Shown here piece by piece: positions 6,115-12,821 of a DNA stretch of 12,821 nucleotides. Source of the stretch: Phycisphaera mikurensis NBRC 102666 (GTDB taxonomy: Bacteria; Planctomycetota; Phycisphaerae; Phycisphaerales; SM1A02). Location: contig CAMBSR010000039.1 of the NCBI GenBank assembly GCA_945870475.1, forward strand, positions 1-12,821, read 5' to 3'. The position numbers and the translations under genes were made by a program. A model generated the notes under the pieces. It ran no database searches, had not been told where the DNA came from, and worked only from the letters and a program-made list of their open reading frames with translations. Numbering within the stretch: position 1 is the first letter of the stretch; each line of letters begins with the position of its first letter.

Positions 6115-6969
6115 TCAGCCGCCCCCCAGCGCGGCGCGCGCGCCGTTGACGAAGGATGCGAGGCCCTCATGGCCGGTGACGGCGGCCACGGTCGCCAGGA
6201 GCGCCGCCACCAGCACGGCAGCCCATGCGAGGCCCTTCACCAGGTCCTGCCCGAGCAGCGTGCCGAGCTGGTCGGGCTCGCCGGAGAGGTATGCGCTCGC
6301 GGCGAAGAACTCCTCGCCGATCAGCGTGTAGTCGCAGCTTGCCACGAAGAACGGCAGCTGGGTGGTCTCCGCGGTGCCGGCCACCTGGATGGCGCCGATG
6401 GAATTGCCGTTTTCGGCCAGGATCAGGCTCTCCGCGAAGAAGCAGCCGAAGTAGAAGCACGCCGCCGGGCGCTTGCGCTGCATCAGGCCGCCCGTGTACG
6501 CGACGAACGCGAACTGCTCGTCGCTCACGTAGTAGATGCGGTCGGGGTTGTAGGAATCGGTGCGCCCGGCAGACAGGTACGAGGCGTGCACCGCCTCGCG
6601 CGCGGTGGTCATCACCAGCGAGCGGGTGGTGGGAACCTCGATCTCGGCGTCGTACTCGGCGGCGGTCTTCGCCACCTTGCCCAGGATGGTGATGCCGGCC
6701 ACCGTCTGGATGTTGTCCATGTCCTGGATGCCGGGGATGAAGAGGACCGGGCGACCCATCTCGGTGGCGCGGCCCACGGCCTCGTCCACGGCATCGAGGC
6801 CCGCGATCTTGCGGATGCGGATCGGTCGGCCCGCGCGGGCCCAGAGGATGGAGAGCATCACCGCCGCGGCAACGATGACCAGCGTGATGGCCAGGATGCC
6901 CTTGCCAGGCATGAACCAGCCGGCGGCGGGTGCTGCGTCTTGCGCGAGGATGGTGACGGCAAACGTCAC
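6115..6969 (-). CDS. DUF6754 domain-containing membrane protein
   Basis: A 284-residue protein that I recognise by its sequence style as the DUF6754 family, whose function is undescribed. A short external N-terminus leads into a helix at about 24-44. Basic residues then follow (RAGRPIRIRK, 45-54), so the main domain at 50-240 should be cytoplasmic. A second helix is at about 246-265. Conserved-looking stretches include RPVLFIPGIQDMDNIQTVAG (73-92), RIYYVSDEQFAFVAYTGGLM (144-163) and ACFYFGCFFAESLIL (170-184). There are Cys residues at 171, 176 and 212. The start is a GTG at 6969, 26 bases past the stop of the upstream gene, without a good Shine-Dalgarno. It follows the GlmL-like and barrel-sandwich genes and is the likely membrane contact for these soluble proteins, by inference. 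Confidence 0.8.
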   Translation of the reverse strand: MTFAVTILAQDAAPAAGWFMPGKGILAITLVIVAAAVMLSILWARAGRPIRIRKIAGLDAVDEAVGRATEMGRPVLFIPGIQDMDNIQTVAGITILGKVAKTAAEYDAEIEVPTTRSLVMTTAREAVHASYLSAGRTDSYNPDRIYYVSDEQFAFVAYTGGLMQRKRPAACFYFGCFFAESLILAENGNSIGAIQVAGTAETTQLPFFVASCDYTLIGEEFFAASAYLSGEPDQLGTLLGQDLVKGLAWAAVLVAALLATVAAVTGHEGLASFVNGARAALGGG

Positions 6970-6995
6970 GGACCGTGGTGTACCGCAATCACTTG

Positions 6996-8141
6996 CTAGC
7001 CGTCGATCAGCTCCACGTTCGCACGCGGCACCATGAGGCGCTGCCCGCCGGCGGCGGCCACCTCGAGGACACGCGCCTTGCTGCCGGAACCGAGCACCGC
7101 CGGCTGCTCCGGAAGCGCCGTCACCGTGCCGATCACGCCGAAGTGCGGGTCGCGGATCACGCGCACGGAAGTGCCGATTTCCAGCACGCCCGCCGTGGCG
7201 CCGCCCGCGCTCATGGCCGGTCCGCTGCCCTGCCCCGCGGCCGCGGCATCGGCCAGCGGAACCACGATCTCCGGCCGCATGACGCCCGCGCGGATCTGCG
7301 TGGCGCCGTTGACGCTCGCCACCCGCCCGGCGTGCCCGCTCAGCAGCGCGAAGGTGCGCTCCGCCATGGCGATCTCGCCGAAGCCCTCGGTGATGATGAG
7401 CGTGATCCCCATGCGCTCGCTGCCGGTGACGGCCACGCCGATGTCATGCCCGAGGAAGTCGCGCAGGTCCTGGTCGTCGATGCCGCCCGAGACGATCGCC
7501 GCCGCGCCCACGTCCTTCGCCTTCTTGATGGCCGCCGCGGTCATGCGCGCGCCGCCCACCACCACCGTGCCCTTCATGTCCGGCGTGATGTCGTCCGCGT
7601 CAAGCTCCTCGCTCGCGGCCTTGCACGCCATGGCGATCGGCCCGTGCGCCTCGCCGCCCACGCCGAAGATGCCCTGCACCAGGGCAACCGTGTTCTCGAT
7701 CACCGCACCCTCGCCCGGCAGCACCTCGACCACCGTGCCCGCCACGTAGGCGGTCACCGCGATCGGCTGCTTCGGCCCGCGCACGATCACCATGCCGGTG
7801 GAATCGCTCACGCTCTCGATGGTGCCGTCGGCCGAGCTCTTCACCTCGGTCTTCATCATGCCGAAAATGCCCTTGGAACGCGCAATCGGCTCGTCCTTGC
7901 GCACCGCCTCGCCCACCTGCCTGAGCATCAGCCCCGGCAGGTCCTTCGGCTGCGCGGCCAGCATGTTGGCCACCTTGATGGGGAACGCGTCGCCTTCCAT
8001 GAACGTCTGCGCCACCACGGTGTCGGCACCGACGGCCTCGCCCTGCTTCACGGTCACGCTGCCGTCGATGGGCAGCACGCGGCGCGCCCGGTAGGTGGTG
8101 CGCGCGCTGACGGTCAGTCCGGGGGTGAATGCCTTGGCCAT
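6996..8141 (-). CDS. Soluble protein with barrel-sandwich-like and SH3/KOW-like parts
   Basis: A 381-residue protein with no signal peptide or membrane helix. Residues 20-145 contain repeated short beta hairpins with Gly turns (LPIDGSVTVKQGEAVGAD at 23-40, SSADGTIESVSDSTG at 102-116, VAGTVVEVLPGEGAVIE at 133-149), like the barrel-sandwich folds of lipoyl and biotinyl domains, but no modifiable MKM-type lysine is seen. Residues 155-295 look alpha/beta (GTVVVGGARM 191-200, VGAAAIVSGGIDDQDLRDFL 211-230). Residues 320-380 look like an SH3/KOW barrel (IGTSVRVIRDPHFGVIGTV at 322-340, VPRANVELI at 371-379). The start ATG has AGAGGA ten bases upstream. It follows the GlmL-like gene after 45 bases. 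It is probably a cytoplasmic adaptor in the same system, and its function is unknown. Confidence 0.8.
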   Translation of the reverse strand: MAKAFTPGLTVSARTTYRARRVLPIDGSVTVKQGEAVGADTVVAQTFMEGDAFPIKVANMLAAQPKDLPGLMLRQVGEAVRKDEPIARSKGIFGMMKTEVKSSADGTIESVSDSTGMVIVRGPKQPIAVTAYVAGTVVEVLPGEGAVIENTVALVQGIFGVGGEAHGPIAMACKAASEELDADDITPDMKGTVVVGGARMTAAAIKKAKDVGAAAIVSGGIDDQDLRDFLGHDIGVAVTGSERMGITLIITEGFGEIAMAERTFALLSGHAGRVASVNGATQIRAGVMRPEIVVPLADAAAAGQGSGPAMSAGGATAGVLEIGTSVRVIRDPHFGVIGTVTALPEQPAVLGSGSKARVLEVAAAGGQRLMVPRANVELIDG

Positions 8142-8151
8142 GGTCGTGCGT

Positions 8152-8157
8152 TCCTCT
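8152..8157 (-). promoter_or_regulatory. Shine-Dalgarno-like AGAGGA before the 6996-8141 gene
   Basis: The minus strand reads AGAGGA, ten bases and ATG. It lies in the 45-bp gap after the GlmL-like gene. That gap, like the 26-bp one before the DUF6754 gene, is much larger than the gaps of a few bases or less at the other operon junctions, so this start probably has its own ribosome entry. Confidence 0.5.
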
Positions 8158-8186
8158 GTCTGCGTTCGGTCATCGTGCTGCGCGCA

Positions 8187-10034
8187 TCACTCGTACACGT
8201 GCAGCGCGGTCAGCCACTTCTGGATCGTCGCGCGCCGCTCCGCTTCCGCGTCCGGCACCTCGATCGCGCGGCCGCGCGCGTCGAGCACCAGGCCCACCGT
8301 GCCGCCGCGCACCGTGCGCGTCACTGGCTTGCCGGGGCCGGCGCCCATGTCGAAGCCCTTCTCCGGGGTCACGGTCATCTCGCACTGCTCGTCGTGGGCG
8401 AGCGGCACCAGCTGCATCTCGCCGCACGCCATGGTGCCGCGCGCGGCCTTCGCGCCGCGCAATTCCCATGCAAAACAGGGCTTTCCGGCCTTTCCCTGCC
8501 CGCGCGGCGCCACGCACGTTCCCAGGTAGATGAGGCAGTCCTTCTCGAACACCTCCATGGCCGCGTCGGGGTGCACGCTCGCCAGCACGCCCAGGTGCGG
8601 CATCATGAAGATGCTGTCCTTCGCGAGCTCCGTGAAGCCCTCCGGCTCGAAGCTGTCGATGAGCATCAGCGCCGTCTGCTCCATGCGCGGCGCGTGGCTG
8701 AGGACGCCGCCGGAGGCCACCAGCAGGTCGAGCTTCATGGCGTTGACCAGCGTGCCGCCGCCCGCCTGCTGGCTGAACGCGTCGCCCACGGTGCGCTGCT
8801 GCTGCACGCCCTTCAGCGTGGTGGCGAACGCCTTGTGCTGCTCGAACGAGAGCCGCAGTGCCTCGCGCGCCACCGCCTGCTCGAAGACCAGCGCCTCGAG
8901 CGTCTGCGGGATGGTGGTCGGGCGGATCATCTTGTTCTTGACGCGGTTGCGCAGCTCGCGCTCGTCCATGGAGAGATGCACCCACCGCATGATGCGCGGC
9001 ATGGTGGCCTCGGCGCACACGTTGCTGATGCTGTAGCTCATGCCAAGGTTCGCGCTCACCGTGCGGTTGAAGACGCCGTCGAACACGCTGAAGACGTCGG
9101 TGGTGGCGCCGCCGATGTCGACGCCCAGCGCGTTGATTCCGCGCTTCTTCGCGATGGTCTGCAGGATGTCGCCCACCGCGCCGGGCGTGGGCATGATGGG
9201 CGCATCGGCCCACGAGATCAGCTTGTCGTAGCCGGGCGCGTGTGCCATCACGTGCTCCAGGAACACGTCGTGGATGCGGTCACGCGCGGGGCCCAGGTTC
9301 TCCTGCTCGAGCGTGGGCCGCAGGTTCGGCACGATGCTCAGGTCGAAGCCCGCGCCGAAGACGCGCTCCACCGCGGGCGCCGCGTCCTTGTTTCCGGCGA
9401 AGATCACCGGCAGCTGGTACTCGCCGCCGAAGCGCGGGCGCGGCTTGGCGGGCGCGATGAGTTCCGCCAGCTCAACCACCTTCTTCTGGTCGCCGCCGTC
9501 GGTGCCGCCCGAGAGGAGCACCATGTCGGGGCGCAGCTCGCGGATGCGCTGGATCTGCTCGTGCGGCTTGCGATGGTCGTTCGCCGCGATGGTGTCCATC
9601 ACGATGGCGCCCGCACCGAGCGCCGCGCGCTTGGCGCTTTCCGCGGTCATCTGTCGAACCACGCCGGCCACCATCATCTGCAGGCCACCGCCCGCGGAGG
9701 ACGTGGAGATGTAGACGTCGCAGCCGTTCGGATCGGAAAGCGAGGTGCGGCGGATCACCGTGCCGTCGTCCGCGATCAGCCGGCGCCCCGAGAGTTCCTG
9801 CAGTTCCGTGACGGAATTCGTGACGCCGAGCGTGACGTCGGCGAACGGAGCCTCGACGGTCGTCGGCGCCTCGCCGCGCTGCGTCTGGCGGTAGTGGCCG
9901 TCGACCAGCTCGATGAGGATGGCCTTCGTGGTGGTCGAGCCGCAGTCGGTGGCGACGATGACCTGGATGCGCTCGGGCGCAGGCGGCGTCTTGGCGTGCG
10001 GCGTCGTGGCAGAGGCAGCGTGCGGGGCGGTCAT
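8187..10034 (-). CDS. GlmL/MutL-family actin-fold ATPase
   Basis: A 615-residue protein of the family named for glutamate mutase accessory protein GlmL (MutL, PF13941), members of the ASKHA actin/Hsp70-like ATPases. Visible nucleotide-site motifs are DCGSTTTK at 30-37 (phosphate 1), LLSGGTDGG at 173-181, GVDIGGATTDVF at 304-315 (phosphate 2) and LVASGGVLSHAP at 438-449 (adenosine loop). All look intact. It is longer than mutase-linked GlmL, which is usually around 450-480 residues; the extra length is mainly C-terminal (after about 490). Classical GlmL is thought to protect or reactivate a B12 mutase, but no mutase subunit is in this window. Membrane genes lie downstream instead. The start is the ATG at 10034; a GTG at 10043 is possible. 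It begins 12 bases after the small upstream gene's stop. Confidence 0.88.
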   Translation of the reverse strand: MTAPHAASATTPHAKTPPAPERIQVIVATDCGSTTTKAILIELVDGHYRQTQRGEAPTTVEAPFADVTLGVTNSVTELQELSGRRLIADDGTVIRRTSLSDPNGCDVYISTSSAGGGLQMMVAGVVRQMTAESAKRAALGAGAIVMDTIAANDHRKPHEQIQRIRELRPDMVLLSGGTDGGDQKKVVELAELIAPAKPRPRFGGEYQLPVIFAGNKDAAPAVERVFGAGFDLSIVPNLRPTLEQENLGPARDRIHDVFLEHVMAHAPGYDKLISWADAPIMPTPGAVGDILQTIAKKRGINALGVDIGGATTDVFSVFDGVFNRTVSANLGMSYSISNVCAEATMPRIMRWVHLSMDERELRNRVKNKMIRPTTIPQTLEALVFEQAVAREALRLSFEQHKAFATTLKGVQQQRTVGDAFSQQAGGGTLVNAMKLDLLVASGGVLSHAPRMEQTALMLIDSFEPEGFTELAKDSIFMMPHLGVLASVHPDAAMEVFEKDCLIYLGTCVAPRGQGKAGKPCFAWELRGAKAARGTMACGEMQLVPLAHDEQCEMTVTPEKGFDMGAGPGKPVTRTVRGGTVGLVLDARGRAIEVPDAEAERRATIQKWLTALHVYE

Positions 10035-10046
10035 TGCGCGCACAGG

Positions 10047-10376
10047 CTACTTGCGCGGTTCGGTGTCCCGCTGCAGCTCCTGCACCACCCACGCGATGCT
10101 GCCGCGGCGCTCCAGGTACTTCACGAGCACCGCGTATCGCACCGGGTCGAGCACCGCCGTCGCGAACGGCTGCATGAAATGGAGCGACTGCGCGCCCACG
10201 TTGTTGAGGGGCGACACGCTCTCCAGGAAGAGGACCGCGGGACCCACCATGCCGCGGCGGCGGACCTCGGCGATGAACGGGTCGAGGGCCGCGCGCTCGT
10301 CAGGCGAGGGCTCCGCCGGACCGGCGGGCTCGACGGCAAAGGCGTGGCGGAGGGCATCGCGGAAGCGGGAGGTCAT
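10047..10376 (-). CDS. Small soluble protein, first gene of the GlmL-like operon
   Basis: A 109-residue protein with no signal peptide or membrane helix. The N-terminal 30 residues are Pro, Ala and charge rich and look disordered. The core at 40-101 (RRGMVGPAVLFLESVSPLNN at 40-59, then GAQSLHFMQPFATAVL, and KYLERRGSIAWVVQEL at 86-101) looks compact and largely helical. I recall short proteins with a similar FLES-x-x-PLN pattern beside other genes of this type, but cannot check this. No named family is assigned. The ATG has no clear Shine-Dalgarno. It is the most upstream gene in the operon and sits directly before the ATPase, so it is probably a partner or regulator of it, by inference. Confidence 0.8.
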   Translation of the reverse strand: MTSRFRDALRHAFAVEPAGPAEPSPDERAALDPFIAEVRRRGMVGPAVLFLESVSPLNNVGAQSLHFMQPFATAVLDPVRYAVLVKYLERRGSIAWVVQELQRDTEPRK

Positions 10377-10485
10377 GGAGCGAGGGTGAGGCTAGTGCCG
10401 CGCTGCGGGGCTGCATCCGGGAGGAAGCGGATGGCCAACGGCCGGAAACCCCTTCTCCTGAGAAATGCTGCCGTGAAATGCGTGC

Positions 10486-10506
10486 GAATCCGCAAATAGC
10501 GGGTTC
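10486..10506. promoter_or_regulatory. Inverted repeat between the divergent genes
   Basis: GAATCCGC (10486-10493) pairs with GCGGGTTC (10499-10506) across a five-base AAATA loop, with one G-T wobble. It lies about mid-way between the two divergent starts. It could be an operator or an RNA hairpin in a leader. The symmetry is all that is seen. Confidence 0.3.
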
Positions 10507-10605
10507 CACAAGCGTTTACGGTGGATTACCTTCCTGTCTCGCACCGGCCACCAGGGGCCGCAGTGGCGAGCACGCGCATCAACCGCCCCATCCGGGGAGC
10601 TGTTC

Positions 10606-10611
10606 GAGAGG
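10606..10611 (+). promoter_or_regulatory. Shine-Dalgarno GAGAGG for the lectin-domain gene
   Basis: GAGAGG is followed by seven bases and the ATG at 10619. The second in-frame ATG, two codons on, would have a spacing of 13 bases, so the first ATG is preferred. Confidence 0.6.
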
Positions 10612-10618
10612 CATCGAC

Positions 10619-12821
10619 ATGAGCATGAACATCAAGGCATTCGTGGCCGGGGCTGTTGGGGTGTTGGCGTGCGCGAGCACGGCGCAGGCGCAGCAGGCGG
10701 TGCAGTGGAAGGTGTCGGATGGGGGGAATGGGCATTGGTATCAGTGGTTCGGGGAATCACGCACGTGGAACGTTGCGGTTGATCGCTGCGTTGCAATGGG
10801 CGGGCATCTCGCAACCATCTTGAATGACGGAGAGAACAACGTTGTTCGTGGACGCGGTATCGGATGGATCGGCGGGCACCAAGCACCTAACTCATGTGAG
10901 CCTGGATGTGGTTGGTACTGGGTCACCGCTGAGCCATTTTCCTTCGCTCCGTGGGCGCAGAACGAGCCGAACAACCAGGGAGGCCAGGACGCCCTGCAGC
11001 TATACGCCGATGGGAGGTGGGATGATCTGTCAGGGGGAGTGTCACAGCCCTACATCTGCGAGTGGGACACAGACTGCAACTCTGACAACATCGTCGACTA
11101 CGGCCAAATCCTCGCCGGCGACGTGACCGACGCGAACACCAACGGCATCCCTGACTGCTGTGAACTCGGTGTCCCTTGCATCATCGACGCTGACGCCGAC
11201 GGCATCCCCAACTCCCTCGACAACTGCCCCACCACGGCCAACCCCGACCAGCTCGACTGCAACCACAACGGCATCGGCGAAGCCTGCGAAACCTTCACCG
11301 ACTGCAACTCCAACTCGCTCCCGGACAGCTGCGACATCGCCTCCGGCACCAGCGCCGACGCCGACTCGAACGGTGTGCCCGATTCCTGCCAGCCGGACTG
11401 CAACCTGAACAACCTGCCGGACGCGTGGGAGATCGCCACCGGCCGCGCCACGGACTACAACGTGGACGGCATCCCCGATACCTGCCAGGGCGCGGTGATG
11501 GTGGATTCCACCACCGACAACCTCGGCGCTCCCAGCGGGCTCGCCACGCGCGAGCATGTCTTCGCCTCGCTGCCGTTCGCGGAGTCGGCGGTGAACGTGG
11601 TCATCGACCTCGTGGGTGACCTCAACCGCGTCAACGAGTACGTGGAGGTCTCGCTCAACGGCGGTGCGCCGCGCCGCTTCTTCGAGGCGGACGGCAACGA
11701 CTGCCCAGCCACGCCGGACCGCGCGGTGATCACGCTGACCCGCGAGGAGTTCAACGCGCTGATCTCTTCCTATGGCACAGGCGGATCGCTCACGGTCTCG
11801 ATGACCGGCTCCGCGGGCGTCGACTCCTCCGAGTGCAAGAACGCGGGCATGACGCAGTTCCGCCTGCAGTACGTTGGCATCCAGGAGAAGTCCGGCGACT
11901 GCAACGGCAACCATCGCCTGGACATCGCGGAGACGCACGACGGCACCACGCCCGACTGCAACGCGAACATGGTGCCCGACAGCTGCGACATTACGCGCGG
12001 CGCGGCGCAGGACTGCAACGCCAACGCCGTGCCCGATGCGTGCGAGCTGGCTTCCACGCCGGCGCTCGACTGCAACCAGAACGGCGTGATCGACAGCTGC
12101 GACGTGGCCACCGGCGGCACGTCCGTCGACTGCGACCAGAACGGCCGCATCGACAGCTGCCAGGTGACCGAGACGCCCGGCACCGACTGCAACGGCAACC
12201 TGCGCCCGGATACGTGCGACATTGCGGCGGGCACCAGCGGCGACATCGACGCCAATGGCACGCCGGACGAATGCCAGACCGTCACCGTGCCCGGCCAGTA
12301 CGCGGGCATCCAGGCGGCCATCGACGCGGCGCCAGCGAGCGAGATGCGGATCATCGCCGTGGCCGAGGGCACGTATGCCGGTCCCATTGCGTTCAACGGC
12401 AAGCCGGTGATCGTGCGCGGCGCGGGTGCGGCGAGCACGGTGATCGATGGCAACGGCGGGCAGCAGTTCTCGGTGGTGCGGTTCACCGGCGGCGAGCCGG
12501 CGATCGCGGCGCTTGAGCGCGTGACGGTGCGCGGCGGAACCACCGGCACGCCCATCCCGAACTCGCCCACGGTCCTGGTGGGTGGCGGCATCTTCGGCAT
12601 CGACAGCGCAGCCAGCGTGCGCGACTGCGTGGTGGAGCAGAACGCCGGCGGCTTCGGCGGCGGCGCGTACTTCCTGCGCTGCAGCGGCGAGGTGCGCGGC
12701 ACCACCGTCCGCAACAACAGCGCCAGCTCGGACGGCGGCGGAATCCAGGCAAACGTCGGCTCACAGCAGCTCACCGACGTGGTGATCGAGGGCAACACCT
12801 GCAACTCGCGCGGCGGCGGCA
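10619..12821 (+). CDS. Large secreted protein: C-type lectin, calcium-loop repeats, beta-helix (partial)
   Basis: The frame stays open for 734 codons from ATG 10619 to the window end, so the C-terminus is missing. Residues 1-24 are a signal peptide (hydrophobic core, ending STAQA). Residues 28-149 are a C-type lectin-like domain: GHLATI at 62-67, IGWIGG at 81-86, an EPN motif at 116-118 of the kind linked to mannose-type binding, WDD at 134-136 and YICEW at 145-149. Its four Cys are at 57, 93, 97 and 147. Two blocks of DCNxNxxPDxCD-like repeats (152-289 and 427-552) flank a middle domain at 291-424 of unknown type. From 555 on (VPGQYAGIQAAIDAA, then AEGTYAGPIAFNGKPVIVRG) the sequence is typical of pectate-lyase-like right-handed beta-helices. 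It is probably an exported or surface protein that binds glycans. No enzyme site is visible. Confidence 0.85.
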   Translation, partial: MSMNIKAFVAGAVGVLACASTAQAQQAVQWKVSDGGNGHWYQWFGESRTWNVAVDRCVAMGGHLATILNDGENNVVRGRGIGWIGGHQAPNSCEPGCGWYWVTAEPFSFAPWAQNEPNNQGGQDALQLYADGRWDDLSGGVSQPYICEWDTDCNSDNIVDYGQILAGDVTDANTNGIPDCCELGVPCIIDADADGIPNSLDNCPTTANPDQLDCNHNGIGEACETFTDCNSNSLPDSCDIASGTSADADSNGVPDSCQPDCNLNNLPDAWEIATGRATDYNVDGIPDTCQGAVMVDSTTDNLGAPSGLATREHVFASLPFAESAVNVVIDLVGDLNRVNEYVEVSLNGGAPRRFFEADGNDCPATPDRAVITLTREEFNALISSYGTGGSLTVSMTGSAGVDSSECKNAGMTQFRLQYVGIQEKSGDCNGNHRLDIAETHDGTTPDCNANMVPDSCDITRGAAQDCNANAVPDACELASTPALDCNQNGVIDSCDVATGGTSVDCDQNGRIDSCQVTETPGTDCNGNLRPDTCDIAAGTSGDIDANGTPDECQTVTVPGQYAGIQAAIDAAPASEMRIIAVAEGTYAGPIAFNGKPVIVRGAGAASTVIDGNGGQQFSVVRFTGGEPAIAALERVTVRGGTTGTPIPNSPTVLVGGGIFGIDSAASVRDCVVEQNAGGFGGGAYFLRCSGEVRGTTVRNNSASSDGGGIQANVGSQQLTDVVIEGNTCNSRGGG
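11072..11485 (+). repeat. First block of Asp/Asn/Cys calcium-loop-like repeats
   Basis: It codes for residues 152-289. About eight imperfect units are seen, for example DCNSDNIVD, DANTNGIPDCCE, DADADGIPN, DCNHNGIGEAC, DCNSNSLPDSCD, DADSNGVPDSC and DYNVDGIPDTC. The regular Asp/Asn spacing resembles calcium-binding loops in thrombospondin type 3 and dockerin repeats, and the paired Cys could form disulfides between units. Confidence 0.8.
11897..12274 (+). repeat. Second block of Asp/Asn/Cys calcium-loop-like repeats
   Basis: It codes for residues 427-552. Seven units are seen: DCNGNHRLD, DCNANMVPDSCD, DCNANAVPDAC, DCNQNGVIDSCD, DCDQNGRIDSC, DCNGNLRPDTCD and DIDANGTPDEC, separated by 7-10 residues. 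The spacing is more regular than in the first block. It directly precedes the beta-helix and may act as a rigid calcium-dependent stalk, by inference. Confidence 0.85.

Larger units (their letters stand above)
10377..10618. other. Divergent intergenic region
   Basis: This 242-bp region separates the minus-strand operon from the plus-strand lectin gene and must hold promoters for both. I see no convincing -35/-10 pair on either strand. It contains an 8-bp stem (10486-10506) and the Shine-Dalgarno of the lectin gene. Small open frames here lack supporting codon use. Confidence 0.5.

Noticed and set aside
4570..6999. Several plus-strand frames of 295-406 codons opposite the membrane genes
   Set aside because: Their products are Arg/Asp/His-rich with no membrane or domain pattern, while the minus-strand frames give clean hydrophobic helices and tight operon spacing.
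6975..10499. Plus-strand open frame of 1174 codons opposite the GlmL-like operon
   Set aside because: It is antisense to three well-supported genes, its product is rich in Arg, His and Ala with no domain, and long antisense frames are expected opposite GC-rich coding DNA.
11072..12274. CRISPR-like or other DNA repeat array
   Set aside because: The repetition is at protein level within one open frame, with variable spacing and no constant DNA repeat or spacers.
11770..12804. Minus-strand open frame of 344 codons, and a similar one at 11042-11938
   Set aside because: Both lie opposite the lectin and beta-helix gene. They show periodic residues that mirror the DCN repeats on the other strand, as expected for a shadow.

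Overview
The window looks like chromosomal DNA from a high-GC planctomycete, most likely class Phycisphaerae. The best clue is the large secreted protein at the right end. It carries many short Asp/Asn/Cys calcium-loop-like repeats of the form DCNxNxxPDxCD, a style common in Phycisphaerae surface proteins. This placement is inferred from protein style only; no rRNA or tRNA is present. There are 11 intact genes and 2 genes cut by the window edges. I see no mobile element, CRISPR array or RNA gene.

Left part (1-3370). The tail of an unidentified plus-strand gene (2-181) converges on three minus-strand genes (196-951, 948-2285, 2501-3208). All three encode small secreted proteins with signal peptides, and all are built from one shared domain of about 200 residues that I cannot assign to a known family. 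The middle gene holds two tandem copies, so the cluster has four domains. The 2501-3208 gene has its own promoter-like site, a palindrome, a strong Shine-Dalgarno and a strong hairpin after its stop. Between that hairpin and the 948-2285 gene lie three 7-bp direct repeats spaced at 11 bp, in the arrangement used by PhoB/PhoP-type response regulators.

Middle part (3371-10376). Seven minus-strand genes are packed end to end as one apparent operon. In transcription order they encode a small soluble protein, a GlmL/MutL-family actin-fold ATPase, a soluble protein with barrel-sandwich-like and SH3/KOW-like parts, a DUF6754 membrane protein, a six-helix membrane protein, a protein with a large external domain held by two membrane helices, and a final multi-helix membrane protein. 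GlmL is named for glutamate mutase, but no mutase or B12 gene is here. The layout suggests a membrane complex with a cytoplasmic ATPase partner, function unknown. This is the strongest candidate for an undescribed system.

Right part (10377-12821). A divergent intergenic region precedes a plus-strand gene that starts at 10619 and runs off the end. Its protein has a signal peptide, a C-type lectin domain, two blocks of calcium-loop-like repeats around a middle domain, and the start of a right-handed beta-helix. It is probably a cell-surface or exported adhesin or glycan-binding protein. The lectin part uses clearly different codons from the rest of the gene.
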